DNA of 64,000 nucleotides from Pseudomonas sp. ATCC 13867 (GCF_000349845.1 NC_020829.1:5401001-5465000); one strand, 5' to 3'; positions 50,816 through 63,791 are shown, numbered from the stretch's first letter. The notes: a model not told the origin generated them from the sequence alone. Program-made: numbers and translations.

Positions 50816-51715
50816 TCAGTTCTCCTTCACCACCGCGAAGTTCGGCAAGGTATCCACCGGTTGGGAGAAGTCGTAGGGAATCGACTCCAGCGCCAGGCCG
50901 ACGTTGCGCTGCACCACGAAGTGCAGGTGCGGGCCGCTGCTGTTACCGGTGTTGCCCGAGCGCGCCAGGGAGGTGCCGGTGGCGACACGCTGTCCTTCAT
51001 GGACCAGCACCGAGCCGCGCATCAGGTGCAGGTACACCCCCATAGTGCCGTCGTCATGCAGGATGCGCACGAAGTTGCCGGACGGATTCTTGCCGCGCCC
51101 GCTCTGGTCGTTCTCGATCTTCACCACGGTGCCGCCACGGGCGGCGATGATCGGCGTGCCCTCGGGCATGGCGATGTCCATCGCATAACGGCCCTTGGGC
51201 GTGAAATGGCTGTAGCGGCCATTGGCGCCCTGGGTCAGGCGGAACGGACCGCCCATCCAGGGCAGCGCGTACCGGTAAGACAGCGGCTGCTGACGCGGAT
51301 CGCCCAGCGCGTAACGCAGTTTGGGCTGGTACACCAAGGGTTTGCCGGGATTACGTGGGGTCAGTGTCGCCAGGCGGATGGCACTGCGCGGCGGCAGTAC
51401 CCAGCGGATCGGGCGCTCCGGCGCGCCGATGGCGTTCTGCACACCGGTCACGCTCAGCTCCACCTCGACTGGCGCATACAGGTCATTACGCACCTGCAGC
51501 GTCTCGCCGCCGGCGTGCTTCCTGGTCTCCAGCTTCACCTGCTGTTCCAGGTGCTCGACCATGCGATCGCGGAAGACGAACACCGCCGCCCCCGCCACGG
51601 CCTTGTCCGTGTAGGTGACGACGCCATTGGCGTCGGTGTACTTGTAGATGGTCACGGCCGAAGCCGTCCCCGATGCGGCCAGCAGACCGCACAAGAAGAT
51701 ACTGCGCCCTAGCAT
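50816..51715 (-). CDS. Degenerate M23/LytM-domain periplasmic protein
   Basis: 299 residues. A signal peptide is followed by a short DUF4124-like N-terminal motif (VTIYKYTDANGVVTYTDKAV), a beta-rich middle part, and a C-terminal LytM domain (about 165-275). The zinc ligands of active M23 peptidases are HxxxD and HxH. Here the first histidine is replaced by R176 (RYAMD, with D180 kept), while H263 and H265 (PHLHF) and the catalytic H230 (YLH) remain. This suggests the enzyme may be inactive, like the EnvC/NlpD activators of amidases. ATG at 51715; the longer open frame lacks a signal. Confidence 0.85.
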   Translation of the reverse strand: MLGRSIFLCGLLAASGTASAVTIYKYTDANGVVTYTDKAVAGAAVFVFRDRMVEHLEQQVKLETRKHAGGETLQVRNDLYAPVEVELSVTGVQNAIGAPERPIRWVLPPRSAIRLATLTPRNPGKPLVYQPKLRYALGDPRQQPLSYRYALPWMGGPFRLTQGANGRYSHFTPKGRYAMDIAMPEGTPIIAARGGTVVKIENDQSGRGKNPSGNFVRILHDDGTMGVYLHLMRGSVLVHEGQRVATGTSLARSGNTGNSSGPHLHFVVQRNVGLALESIPYDFSQPVDTLPNFAVVKEN

Positions 51716-51830
51716 GTCGACTCTGGTTATAGGTATGGCGACAACGGCAAGACTAGCAGCGCGGCCCCTGCGGAGCGACCCGCTGGCGGCCGGTGTGTGA
51801 AGCAGTACCTTCCATCGGTCGGCTACCCAC

Positions 51831-52724
51831 TCAGGCTCCGGGCACGTAGTGCTTCTGGGTGCTGCCACGGGCGATCAGGCGTGACAGGTAATCGAGCTTC
51901 TGCGGGTCGCGGTCGACGAAGCGGAAGGTGAGTTGCAGCCACTCGCTGTCGGGCCTGGGCTCCAGCGCCGCCACGGCGTGCAGATAGCCATTGAGGCGGG
52001 CCACGTCGCGGTCCTCCTCCAGGTCCAGCACGGCGCTTTCCAGCACCTGCGGCAGCGGCGTACCGCGCTTCACCACCAGCAGCGCTTCCTTGAGGCTGAG
52101 TGCCTTGATCACGCAGGGCAGGCTCGCCGAGGGCAGGCGCAACTGGCCCTGCTGGCCCTTGGCGCCGCTGCGGGCGACAGGAGCGGCGGCAGCCGGTGCC
52201 AGGGCCGCCGAACGCGGCGCAGCGGGAGCGGCCGCCGGGCGCACCACCTCGGCCTTGCCGCCGGTAAGGGCGCTGAGCGAGTCATTGGGCATGGCGCCAA
52301 CCAGGCTGCGCTGCGGCGCCTGGGCGGCCAGCGCTTCGAGCTTGCCGGCGCGGGACAGTGCCTTCTTCACCTTGCTCACCAACTGGTCGTTGGAGAACGG
52401 CTTGCCGATGAAGTCGGAGACGCCGGCCTGGATGGCCTGCACCACGTTGTCCTTGTCGCCACGGCTGGTAACCATGATGAAGGGCGTGGTCTTCAGATTG
52501 TCCTGCTCACGGCACCAGGAGAGCAGTTCGATACCCGACAGCTCGGGCATCTCCCAATCGCAGAGAATCAGGTCCACGCTCTGGCGCGCGAGGAACTGCT
52601 GCGCTTTGCGGCCGTTCACCGCCTCCTCGATCTGCAGGCCGGGGAAATGGTCCCGCAGCCCCTTCTTCACCAGATCCCGGATGAATGGGGCATCATCCAC
52701 GACCAGCACACTGACCTTGGCCAT
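51831..52724 (-). CDS. Response regulator with an uncharacterised C-terminal domain
   Basis: 297 residues. Receiver domain at about 1-125 with the phosphorylation site D56 (LILCDWEMP) and acidic residues D10, D11. An alanine/proline-rich linker (about 150-185) leads to a C-terminal domain of about 105 residues (LPCVIKALSLKEALLVV and QKLDYLSRLIARG). This domain has a PilZ-like beta pattern but I cannot see the RxxxR that binds c-di-GMP, so its function is open. Start at 52724, where AAGGAG lies six bases upstream. It precedes phoU in the P. aeruginosa-like order (PA5364). Confidence 0.85.
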   Translation of the reverse strand: MAKVSVLVVDDAPFIRDLVKKGLRDHFPGLQIEEAVNGRKAQQFLARQSVDLILCDWEMPELSGIELLSWCREQDNLKTTPFIMVTSRGDKDNVVQAIQAGVSDFIGKPFSNDQLVSKVKKALSRAGKLEALAAQAPQRSLVGAMPNDSLSALTGGKAEVVRPAAAPAAPRSAALAPAAAAPVARSGAKGQQGQLRLPSASLPCVIKALSLKEALLVVKRGTPLPQVLESAVLDLEEDRDVARLNGYLHAVAALEPRPDSEWLQLTFRFVDRDPQKLDYLSRLIARGSTQKHYVPGA

Positions 52725-52810
52725 CGGCAACTCCTTCGAACGATAGGGCGAAGAATAGCCTCGCCAGGTGGCGACATGCCATCGGCTGGAAACCGCCGGG
52801 CCATAAAATG

Positions 52811-52837
52811 ACGAACCCGGCGCTGGGCCGGGTTCGT
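52811..52837 (-). terminator. Hairpin terminator of phoU
   Basis: ACGAACCCGGC and GCCGGGTTCGT form an 11-bp stem with a five-base loop, 20 bases after the phoU stop on the minus strand. The T run is weak (CATTTTAT), so termination may be partial. Confidence 0.6.
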
Positions 52838-52857
52838 CGATGTGGCGGGCGGAAGCC

Positions 52858-53598
52858 TTACTGGGGCTTGTCGCCGTTGCCGGTGCCCTGCACTTCTTCC
52901 TTCATACGGGTCAGGCCGATGTGGCGGACATCGGTACCGCGCACCAGGTAGATCACCAGTTCGGCGATGTTGCGCGCGTGGTCGCCGATGCGCTCCAGCG
53001 AACGCAGGGCCCAGATGACATTGAGCACGCGGGAAATGGCCCGCGGGTCTTCCATCATGTAGGTGACCAGCTCGCGCAGGGCGGTCTTGTACTCGCGATC
53101 GACGGTCTTGTCGTACTGGGCCACAGACAGCGCCAGGTCCGCATCGAAGCGGGCGAAGGCATCCAGTGCCTCCTGCACCATCTTGCGCACCTGACCGCCA
53201 ATGTGGCGCACCTCGACGTAGCCGCGCGGCGACTCGCCTTCCTCGCACAGCTGGATGGCGCGGCGGGCGATCTTCGAGGCTTCGTCGCCGATGCGCTCGA
53301 GGTCGATCACCGATTTGGAGATGCTGATGATCAGGCGCAGGTCGGAGGCGGCCGGCTGGCGGCGGGCGAGGATGCGCAGGCATTCCTCGTCGATGTTGCG
53401 CTCCATCTGGTTGATCTGGTCGTCGATCTCGCGCACCTGCTGGGCCAGGCCCGAGTCGGCGTCGATCAGCGCGTTGACCGCGTCGTTGACCTGCTTCTCC
53501 ACCAGGCCGCCCATGGCCAGCAGATGGCTGCGCACATCTTCCAGCTCGGCGTTGAACTGCTGCGAGATGTGATGGGTGAGGCTTTCTTTGTTGATCAT
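52858..53598 (-). CDS. phoU: Phosphate uptake regulator PhoU
   Basis: 246 residues in two three-helix repeats, each with the metal-binding pattern (IDDQINQMERNIDEECLRIL and the copy around RSLERIGDHARNIAELVIYL). It starts MINKESLTHHISQQFNAELE. It passes the phosphate state from PstSCAB to PhoR. Last gene of the pst operon. Confidence 0.97.
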   Translation of the reverse strand: MINKESLTHHISQQFNAELEDVRSHLLAMGGLVEKQVNDAVNALIDADSGLAQQVREIDDQINQMERNIDEECLRILARRQPAASDLRLIISISKSVIDLERIGDEASKIARRAIQLCEEGESPRGYVEVRHIGGQVRKMVQEALDAFARFDADLALSVAQYDKTVDREYKTALRELVTYMMEDPRAISRVLNVIWALRSLERIGDHARNIAELVIYLVRGTDVRHIGLTRMKEEVQGTGNGDKPQ

Positions 53599-53683
53599 GT
53601 TCGCTCCGCGAAAGCCGCTGGCTCCGGGCCGCCGGCCTGTGATGTTCTCCGGGAAGTTCTACCGCGCACGCAATACCGCAAAA

Positions 53684-54520
53684 CTAGCCGTAGCGACCGG
53701 TGATGTAGTCTTCCGTCTGCTTCTTGGCCGGGTTGGTGAACAGGGTATCGGTATCGCCGAACTCGATCAGCTTGCCCATGTACATGAACGCCGTGTAGTC
53801 GGAGACGCGCGCGGCCTGCTGCATGTTGTGGGTGACGATGACGATGGTGAACTTGGACTTCAGCTCGTAGATCAGCTCTTCGATCTTCAGGGTGGAGATC
53901 GGGTCCAGTGCCGAGCACGGCTCGTCGAGCAGCAGGACTTCCGGTTCCACGGCGATGGTGCGGGCGATGACCAGACGCTGCTGCTGACCGCCGGAGAGGC
54001 CGAGGGCGGATTCGTGCAGGCGGTCCTTCACCTCGTCCCACAGCGCGGCGCCCTTGAGGGCCCACTCGACGGCTTCGTCGAGCACGCGCTTCTTGTTGAT
54101 GCCCTGGATGCGCAGGCCGTACACCACGTTCTCGTAGATGCTCTTGGGGAACGGGTTGGGCTTCTGGAACACCATGCCGACGCGGCGGCGCAGTTCGGCG
54201 ACGTCGACGTTCTTGGCGAAGATGTTGTGGCCGTCGAGGAGGATCTCGCCCTTCACGTTGCAACCGTCGACCAGGTCGTTCATACGGTTGAAGCAGCGCA
54301 GCAGGGTGGACTTGCCGCAGCCGGACGGGCCGATGAAGGCGGTCACGCGCTGCTTGGGGATGTTCATGCTGACGTCGAACAGTGCCTGCTTCTCGCCGTA
54401 GAACAGGCTCAGGCCGGGCACTTCGAGGGCGACGGTCTCGCTCTCCAGGTTCATGCCCTGACGGTCGCCACGGCCGAGCGCGCCGATGTCGATGCCGTGG
54501 GTAGCGGTTTCATGTTGCAT
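53684..54520 (-). CDS. pstB: Phosphate ABC transporter ATP-binding protein
   Basis: 278 residues. Walker [14 protein letters not shown], signature [15 protein letters not shown], Walker [13 protein letters not shown]. It drives phosphate import through PstCA. It follows pstA by 52 bases. Confidence 0.98.
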   Translation of the reverse strand: MQHETATHGIDIGALGRGDRQGMNLESETVALEVPGLSLFYGEKQALFDVSMNIPKQRVTAFIGPSGCGKSTLLRCFNRMNDLVDGCNVKGEILLDGHNIFAKNVDVAELRRRVGMVFQKPNPFPKSIYENVVYGLRIQGINKKRVLDEAVEWALKGAALWDEVKDRLHESALGLSGGQQQRLVIARTIAVEPEVLLLDEPCSALDPISTLKIEELIYELKSKFTIVIVTHNMQQAARVSDYTAFMYMGKLIEFGDTDTLFTNPAKKQTEDYITGRYG

Positions 54521-54572
54521 GTTCAGTCTCCTTGGGAGGCTTGGCGGCGGGCTCGGCCCGCCGCCGGCAGAA

Positions 54573-56249
54573 TCAGTTTTCCAGCGCCTTGTACTTTTCG
54601 CGCAGGCGGTTACGAATCGCGATGGCCGAGAAGTTCAGCAGGGCGATCACCATCACCAGCAGCAGCGCGGTGGCGTACACCAGCGGGCGCGCGGCCTCGA
54701 CGTTCGGGCTCTGGAAGCCGACGTCATAGATGTGGAAGCCCAGGTGCATGATCTTCTGGTCCAGGTGCACGTATGGGTAGTTGCCGTCCACCGGCAGCGC
54801 CGGAGCCAGCTTCACCACGCCCACCAGCATCAGCGGCGCCACTTCACCGGCGGCGCGGGCCACGGCGAGGATCAGGCCAGTCATCATCGCCGGGCTGGCC
54901 ATCGGCAGGACCACTTTCCACAGGGTCTCGGCCTTGGTCGCGCCCAGGGCGAGGGAGCCTTCGCGGGTAGCCCTCGGGATGCGCGCCAGACCTTCCTCGG
55001 TGGCGACGATCACCACCGGCACCGCGAGGATGGCCAGGGTCAGCGAGGCCCAGAACAGCCCGGGCGTGCCGAAGGTCGGTGCCGGCAGGGCTTCGGGGAA
55101 GAACATCCGGTCGAGCGAACCGCCCAGCACGTAGACGAAGAAGCCCAGGCCGAACACGCCGTAGACGATCGCCGGAACGCCCGCGAGGTTGTTCACCGCG
55201 ATGCGGATGATGCGGGTCAGCAGGCCCTGGCGAGCGTACTCGCGCAGGTAGACGGCGGCGATCACACCGAACGGGGTGACGATCACGGCCATCACCAGAG
55301 TCATCATCACGGTACCGAAGATGGCCGGGAAGATACCGCCCTCGGTGTTCGCCTCGCGCGGGTCGTCGCTCAAGAACTCCCACAGCTTCTTGAAGTAGAA
55401 GCCCAGCTTGGCGCCCACGCCCATCTGGTTCGGCTGGTAGGCGTGCACCAGCTTGCCGACGCTGATCTCGGTCTGCTGGCCGGTGGCATCGCGCATGACG
55501 ATGCTGTCGCGGTTGAACTCATGGTGCAGGCTGTTGAGCTGGTCCTCCAGCACCTTGTACTGGGCGTTCAGCTCGGCGCGACCGGCGGCGATGTCGGCCT
55601 CGGCGGCGGCATCCAGCTTGCCATTGAGCTGCAGGCCGCGCTCTTTCAGGCGCAAGCGCTCGAGGCCGTGGTTGATGCCACCGATGTCCTTCTTCTCCAA
55701 CCGGTAGAGCTTGGCGTAGAGCTCATCGACGCGCGTCAGGCGGGTCTGCAGTTCGGCCAGGGCGCCCGGACCTTCGGCGACCACCTTGCCGTTTTCCTTA
55801 ACGCTCAGCAGGTAGCCATAGAAGTTGCCCCACTCGCGACGCTCCAGGGTCACCAGCTCGGCCGGATGACGCTTGTCGGCCAGCCACTCGCCGATCACCC
55901 AGGAGAAATCGCTGCCGTAGAGGTCGCGGTTGCCCAGCTTGAGCAGCTCGCGGGTCATGAACTCGGGGCCGTTGTCCGGCACCGGCAAACCAGCACCGCG
56001 CAGGCGCTCGCGGGGCACCTGTTCGACCTGCACCTCTTCACCGATCAGGGTCTTGGGCGCTTCACCGGGAACGGTATAGCTCGCCTCGATCACGTCCGCC
56101 GGCCAGAAGTGGCCGAGACCGCGCACGGCGATCACGGCGAGCAGGCCGATGGTCATGATCACGGCAATGGACACCGCACCGGCGTTCATCCACACCCAGG
56201 GAGAACCGCTGGCAAACCACGCTTTGACGGATTCCTGTTTCTGTTTCAC
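54573..56249 (-). CDS. pstA: Phosphate ABC transporter permease PstA, enlarged
   Basis: 558 residues, nearly twice the 296 of E. coli PstA. TM1 (about 22-42) is followed by a periplasmic insertion of roughly 240 residues with a coiled-coil-like part ([21 protein letters not shown]). The permease core lies at about 310-550, with the ABC EAA loop seen in [21 protein letters not shown]. The insertion is typical of pseudomonads. Confidence 0.95.
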   Translation of the reverse strand: MKQKQESVKAWFASGSPWVWMNAGAVSIAVIMTIGLLAVIAVRGLGHFWPADVIEASYTVPGEAPKTLIGEEVQVEQVPRERLRGAGLPVPDNGPEFMTRELLKLGNRDLYGSDFSWVIGEWLADKRHPAELVTLERREWGNFYGYLLSVKENGKVVAEGPGALAELQTRLTRVDELYAKLYRLEKKDIGGINHGLERLRLKERGLQLNGKLDAAAEADIAAGRAELNAQYKVLEDQLNSLHHEFNRDSIVMRDATGQQTEISVGKLVHAYQPNQMGVGAKLGFYFKKLWEFLSDDPREANTEGGIFPAIFGTVMMTLVMAVIVTPFGVIAAVYLREYARQGLLTRIIRIAVNNLAGVPAIVYGVFGLGFFVYVLGGSLDRMFFPEALPAPTFGTPGLFWASLTLAILAVPVVIVATEEGLARIPRATREGSLALGATKAETLWKVVLPMASPAMMTGLILAVARAAGEVAPLMLVGVVKLAPALPVDGNYPYVHLDQKIMHLGFHIYDVGFQSPNVEAARPLVYATALLLVMVIALLNFSAIAIRNRLREKYKALEN

Positions 56250-56273
56250 GGAACTAGCCTCGTCGGGCGTCGC

Positions 56274-58556
56274 TTAGAGCGACGCGTATTTCTTGCGCAG
56301 GCGCTGACGGATCAGCTCTGCCAGGGTGTTCATCACGAAGGTGAAGGACAGCAGTACCAGTGCCGAGAGGAACAGCACGCGGTAGTGAGTCCCGCCCACC
56401 TCCGACTCGGGCATTTCCACCGCGACGTTCGCCGCGAGGGTGCGCATGCCCTGGAAGATGTTCACGTCCATGACCGGGGTGTTGCCGGTGGCCATCAGCA
56501 CGATCATGGTCTCGCCCACGGCGCGGCCCATGCCGATCATCAGCGCGGAGAAGATGCCCGGGCTGGCGGTCAGGATCACCACGCGGGTCAGCGTCTGCCA
56601 GGGCGTGGCGCCCAGGGCCAGGGAGCCGTAGGTCAGGCTGCGCGGCACGCTGAAGATGGCGTCTTCGGCGATGGAGAAGATGTTCGGGATCACCGCGAAG
56701 CCCATCGCCAGGCCGACCACCAGGGCGTTGCGCTGGTCGTAGGTGATGCCCAGGTCATGGCTGATCCACAGGCGCATGTCGCCGCCGAAGAACAGGGTCT
56801 CCAGGTGCGGGCTCATCCACAGGGCGAAGGCGCCGGTGGCGAGGACCACGGGGATCAGGATCGCCGCTTCCCAGCCGGCCGGCAGGCTCAGGCGGATGCG
56901 CTCGGGCAGGCGGCTCCAGATCAGGCCGGCAGCCAGGATGCCCAGCGGCGTGAGCAGCAGCAGGCTGAAGATGCCCGGCAGGTGGCCTTCGACGTACGGC
57001 GCGAGGAACAGGCCGGCGAAGAAGCCGAGGATCACGGTCGGCAGCGCCTCCATCAACTCGATCACCGGCTTGACCTTGCGGCGCATGCCCGGGGCCATGA
57101 AGTAGGCGGTGTAGACGGCGGCGGCAATCGCCAGCGGAGCCGCGAGGATCATCGCGTAGAAGGCCGCCTTCAGGGTACCGAAGGTCAGCGGCGACAGGCT
57201 CAGCTTGGGCTCGAAGTCGGTGGTCGCGGCAGTGGACTGCCAGACGTAACCCGGCTTGTCGTAGCTCTCGTACCAGACCTTGCCCCACAGCGCGCTCCAG
57301 GACACTTCCGGGTGCGGGTTGTTGACGCTGAAGCGGCGCAGCTCGCCACCCTGTTCGACGATCAGGCGGTTGGCGCGCGGCGAGAGAGCCATCAGGCCGG
57401 TCGACGGAGCAACATTCTCCACCAGCAGGGTGCGGTGCGCAGTGCTGTGGAAGATACCGAGGTTGCCCTGCCTGTCGAGCGCCAGGAAGCCTTTGCGGCG
57501 CTGTTCGGGAGCGATGCCGGTCACCGGCTGGTCACCCAGCTTGAAGTCACGCACATGGGACAGGCGCGGCTCGCCATCCTCGCCACGGGCCATGAACCAC
57601 TGACCGATTCCACCCTTGGAGTCGCCGATCATCAGCGAGATGCCGCCCAGCAACTGGCTGCTGGCGGTCACTTCGGCGGAGGCGTCGTCGAGCAGCTTGT
57701 AGCGGCCGTTGAGCTGGTGAGTGCTCAGGTCGAACACGTCGGCCTGGGCGCGGCCGTTGATCACATAGAGCCACTGCTTGCGCGGATCCATGTAGATCGC
57801 CTTCACCGGCTCGGCGATCTGCGGCAGGTTGATGCGCTCCTCTTCCAGCGAGGTTTCGCCAGTCAGCATGTTTTCCTGACTGGTCAGGCTGAGCAGGAGC
57901 ATCTGGCTACCGGTCGAGGCGGCCAGCAGCAAGCCTTCATCACCCGAGACGATCGCTACGTGCTCCAGCGGGCGCCCCTGGGAATCCAGGTTGATGGCCG
58001 CCTCGCCATAGGGGTAGCTGATCTGCGGGGTGATGGTTTTCTTGTTGTCCGGATAGGTGACCTTGTAGGTGTGCTTGAACACCAGCACCTGGCCGTTGGA
58101 CAGGCCCAGCGCCACGGTCGGATGACCCGGCTGGTCTTCGGCGATGGAGGTCACGCTGCTACCGGCAGGCAGCTTGAGCGCGACACGGTCCATTTCGTCG
58201 CCTTTCTTCGCGTCGAAGAACACCACCTCGCCGTTGGCGGCGATGCGCATGCCCACCATGTTCTGCTCTTCGATGCTCAGCAGTAGCGGCGCCTGCGCCG
58301 TCTTCAGCCAGGCCGGAGCCAGGGGGTCGCGCGCCTCCAGCGTGGCGCCGCGGAACAGCGGCAGCACAACGTAGGCGAGGTAGAAGAAAATCAGGGTAAT
58401 GGCGGCCAGGACGGCGAGGCCGCCAACCAGCACGTACCAGCGGGTGAGTCGATCCTTGAGCGCACGCATGCGACGCTTGCGCTGTAGCGCAGGCGTATTG
58501 AAATCGATCCGCTCGGGGAGAGAAGAAGTCATCGGGGAGTTGGCCAGGTCGTTCAT
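56274..58556 (-). CDS. pstC: Phosphate ABC transporter permease PstC, enlarged
   Basis: 760 residues, against 319 in E. coli. TM1 (about 42-65) is followed by a periplasmic domain of some 400 residues with a beta-propeller-like pattern (MYVINGRAQADVFDLSTHQ and GEPRLSHVRDF regions), then the permease core from about 470 with the EAA-type loop [20 protein letters not shown]. The ATG at 58556 follows the Pho box and a TAGGGT -10 element. Alternative starts lie eight residues in and 14 residues earlier, the latter overlapping the Pho box. Confidence 0.93.
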   Translation of the reverse strand: MNDLANSPMTSSLPERIDFNTPALQRKRRMRALKDRLTRWYVLVGGLAVLAAITLIFFYLAYVVLPLFRGATLEARDPLAPAWLKTAQAPLLLSIEEQNMVGMRIAANGEVVFFDAKKGDEMDRVALKLPAGSSVTSIAEDQPGHPTVALGLSNGQVLVFKHTYKVTYPDNKKTITPQISYPYGEAAINLDSQGRPLEHVAIVSGDEGLLLAASTGSQMLLLSLTSQENMLTGETSLEEERINLPQIAEPVKAIYMDPRKQWLYVINGRAQADVFDLSTHQLNGRYKLLDDASAEVTASSQLLGGISLMIGDSKGGIGQWFMARGEDGEPRLSHVRDFKLGDQPVTGIAPEQRRKGFLALDRQGNLGIFHSTAHRTLLVENVAPSTGLMALSPRANRLIVEQGGELRRFSVNNPHPEVSWSALWGKVWYESYDKPGYVWQSTAATTDFEPKLSLSPLTFGTLKAAFYAMILAAPLAIAAAVYTAYFMAPGMRRKVKPVIELMEALPTVILGFFAGLFLAPYVEGHLPGIFSLLLLTPLGILAAGLIWSRLPERIRLSLPAGWEAAILIPVVLATGAFALWMSPHLETLFFGGDMRLWISHDLGITYDQRNALVVGLAMGFAVIPNIFSIAEDAIFSVPRSLTYGSLALGATPWQTLTRVVILTASPGIFSALMIGMGRAVGETMIVLMATGNTPVMDVNIFQGMRTLAANVAVEMPESEVGGTHYRVLFLSALVLLSFTFVMNTLAELIRQRLRKKYASL

Positions 58557-58566
58557 GCAGTGACAC

Positions 58567-58609
58567 CCTAGCGGCTCTGTGTGACAGAAAGATGACATGG
58601 AGGTGACGC
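58567..58609 (-). promoter_or_regulatory. Pho box with three half sites upstream of pstC
   Basis: Written on the plus strand, GTGACAG (58581), ATGACAT (58592) and GTGACGC (58603) repeat every 11 bases. The minus-strand -10 TAGGGT lies at 58567-58572, ten bases downstream. Direction fits pstC. Confidence 0.8.
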
Positions 58610-58668
58610 GACAAAGCCCACCAGCAGAGCCATGCTGGCGGGCCCGGTCGGGTTGGCGTCAGCCCATG

Positions 58669-58690
58669 CCGGGCGGCGCTGGCCGCCCGG
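58669..58690 (-). other. Hairpin between pstS and pstC
   Basis: CCGGGCGGC and GCCGCCCGG form a 9-bp stem 13 bases after the pstS stop. No T run follows. It may protect the abundant pstS mRNA from 3' decay, and so allow more PstS than permease, and/or attenuate read-through. Confidence 0.55.
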
Positions 58691-58702
58691 TTGGCGGGCT
58701 GA

Positions 58703-59674
58703 TTACAGACCCAGCTCCTTGCTCGCTTTTTCCGCGACTTTCGCCGGCAGCGGGATGTAGCCGTCTTTCACGACAACCTGCTGGCCGGACTTGGAGAGCA
58801 CCATCTTCAGGAACTGGGCTTCCAGCGGGTTCAGCGGCTTGTTCGGCGCCTTGTTGACGTAGACGTAGAGGAAGCGCGACAGCGGGTAGGTGCCGTTCAG
58901 GGCGTTCGCCTCATTGTCCTCGACGAACTCGCCGCCTGCCTTCTTGGCCAGGGCAACGGTCTTCACGCTGGCGGTCTTGTAACCGATACCGGAGTAGCCC
59001 ACGCCGTTCAGCGACTGGCTGACCGACTGAACCACGGAAGCCGAACCCGGCTGCTCGTTCACGTTCGGCTTGTAGTCGCCTTTGCACAGGGCTTCTTCCT
59101 TGAAGTAGCCGTAGGTGCCGGAGACGGAGTTACGGCCGAACAGTTGCACCGGCTTGTTGGCCCAGTCGCCGGTCAGGCCCAAATCGCCCCAGGTCTTCAC
59201 TTCCGACTTGCCGCCGCACAGGCGGGTGGAGGAGAAGATGGCGTCGACCTGCTGCATGGTCAGGCCTTTGATGGGGTTGTCCTTGTGCACGAAGATGGCC
59301 AGGGCGTCCACGGCAACCGGAACAGCAGTCGGCTTGTAGCCGTACTTCTGCTCGAAGGCCTGCAGCTCGACATCCTTCATCTTGCGGCTCATCGGGCCCA
59401 GGTTGGCAGTACCCTCGGTCAGAGCCGGCGGTGCGGTGGAAGAGCCGGCGGCCTGGATCTGCACGTTCACGTTCGGGTACAGGCGCTTGTACTCTTCGGC
59501 CCACATGGTCATCAGGTTGGCCAGAGTGTCGGAGCCGACGCTCGACAGGTTGCCCGACACACCGCTGGCTTTTTGGTATTCCGGCAGAGCCGGATCAATT
59601 GCGGCAACCGCACTAGCAGTGCCTACGCCCGCGGCGACAAAAGTCAGGGCCGCCATCAAACGCTTGAGTTTCAT
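58703..59674 (-). CDS. pstS: Phosphate-binding periplasmic protein PstS
   Basis: 323 residues with a signal peptide ([17 protein letters not shown]). The binding-site stretches are [41 protein letters not shown] and [15 protein letters not shown]. It binds phosphate tightly and passes it to PstCA. First gene before pstCAB-phoU, with its own Pho box. Confidence 0.97.
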   Translation of the reverse strand: MKLKRLMAALTFVAAGVGTASAVAAIDPALPEYQKASGVSGNLSSVGSDTLANLMTMWAEEYKRLYPNVNVQIQAAGSSTAPPALTEGTANLGPMSRKMKDVELQAFEQKYGYKPTAVPVAVDALAIFVHKDNPIKGLTMQQVDAIFSSTRLCGGKSEVKTWGDLGLTGDWANKPVQLFGRNSVSGTYGYFKEEALCKGDYKPNVNEQPGSASVVQSVSQSLNGVGYSGIGYKTASVKTVALAKKAGGEFVEDNEANALNGTYPLSRFLYVYVNKAPNKPLNPLEAQFLKMVLSKSGQQVVVKDGYIPLPAKVAEKASKELGL

Positions 59675-59744
59675 GCCTTGCTCCTTGAGGAGAATGGGGT
59701 TGGATGGAACGGGGGCCAGTATCGTCAGGCCGCATGAAGACTCT

Positions 59745-59773
59745 ATGACGCGAATGTGACAGTTGGATGAAAT
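59745..59773 (-). promoter_or_regulatory. Pho box with three half sites upstream of pstS
   Basis: On the plus strand ATGACGC (59745), GTGACAG (59756) and ATGAAAT (59767) repeat every 11 bases. It lies about 70 bases before the pstS start. Confidence 0.8.
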
Positions 59774-59871
59774 GCCATCAGCGAATTACGCAAGCGTCAT
59801 GGCCGGGGAAAACAGCCACAGAACAGCAGTGAAAAACGTATCCCAGAGCCACCGAAGCGATCTGTACGCTC

Positions 59872-60134
59872 GCAGGAGCGAGCTTGCTCGCGAACCAGAC
59901 CAGCCCAGCACGCCGTCATAACCGATGAAATGCAGCCATAGAGCATCCATTCGCCACCGCCCCCATCATCGAGAACTCGCAGGGCATTGCACCCGTAGGA
60001 GCGGACGCTGTCCGCGATGACTTCAAGCTCGCAGCGGGTTGATCGGTTCGCGAGCAAGCACGCTCCTACGAGGAACCGACCCGCCTCAAATCGGCCACAG
60101 CCTCAATCCGCTTTTGTAGGAGCGAACAGTCCGC
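59872..60134. repeat. REP cluster between pstS and the rRNA operon
   Basis: Four partial or complete units: 59872-59895 (standard, plus), 59995-60018 (the GGAGCGGACGCTGTCCGCGAT subtype), 60046-60069 (standard, inverted, with an A in the loop), and 60116-60134 (truncated). They fill most of a 566-base gap with no gene. Nothing else is seen between 59775 and 60195. Confidence 0.85.
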
Positions 60135-60198
60135 ACAATCGCCCCAGGCTGGCTACCGAGCGCCACATCACCTGGCTCACTTTCCCGCGCGCAAAAGC

Positions 60199-60232
60199 AA
60201 AGCCCCGACCAGCAGTGCTGATCAGGGGCTTT
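60199..60232 (-). terminator. Terminator of the rRNA operon
   Basis: AAAGCCCC...CCAGC pairs with GCTGA...AGGGGCTTT; a T-rich stretch follows on the minus strand. It lies 9 bases beyond the 5S gene. Confidence 0.8.
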
Positions 60233-60240
60233 GGGATAGG

Positions 60241-60359
60241 AGCTTGACGATGACCTACTCTCACATGGGGAAACCCCACACTACCATCGGCGATGCGTCG
60301 TTTCACTACTGAGTTCGGGATGGGATCAGGTGGTTCCAACGCTCTATGGTCGTCAAGCA
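60241..60359 (-). rRNA. rrf: 5S ribosomal RNA
   Basis: About 119 bases; the minus strand begins TGCTTGACGACCATAGAGCG and ends GTCATCGTCAAGCT, whose ends pair. Standard Pseudomonas 5S with the loop GATCCCATCCCGAACTC. Confidence 0.95.
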
Positions 60360-60493
60360 ATTCTTTCGGACGCTCGTGGCTTGCGCACACGCTCATCCCG
60401 ATTCGGGTATGTGACAGGTAATTTGCGGTTCTCACGAACTTTCGGTTCGTTACGTCTTCACCGTACAACACGCAAATTGTTTGGGTGTTATAT

Positions 60494-63384
<2,891 letters not shown>

Positions 63385-63611
63385 ATATAACCCCAAGCAA
63401 TCTGGTTATTGTCTCGAACGTGAAGACGACATTCGCCGAAAATTCGCGCTTGAACTCGCAAATTTTACCTTGACTTGAATAATCACCAGTGAAAGAGATT
63501 ATTCAGTCTACTTCTATCACATACCCAAATTTTTAAAGAACGGTTCTGGCACAAAGACCAGACAGCAAGGTTCGTTCACCGAACATTCCTGTCTGAGCTT
63601 TCGACGATTAA

Positions 63612-63687
63612 TGGTGGAGCCAAGGAGGATCGAACTCCTGACCTCCTGCGTGCAAAGCAGGCGCTCTCCCAGCTGAGCTATGGCCCC
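63612..63687 (-). tRNA. tRNA-Ala (anticodon TGC)
   Basis: 76 bases. The acceptor GGGGCCA pairs with TGGCTCC and the encoded CCA end is present. Anticodon loop CTTTGCACG. In the 16S-23S spacer, next to 23S. Confidence 0.97.
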
Positions 63688-63714
63688 ATCGGATCAGCAG
63701 CACACCACAACAAT

Positions 63715-63791
<77 letters not shown>

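Noticed and set aside
54486..58286. A 1266-codon open frame on the plus strand
   Set aside because: It runs antisense to pstB, pstA and pstC and is rich in His, Gln, Arg and Val, as expected from the complement of high-GC coding DNA. No ribosome site or domain is seen.
59872..60134. REP cluster considered as a CRISPR array
   Set aside because: Units are palindromic, alternate in direction, vary in spacing and are of known REP type; no cas gene is near.
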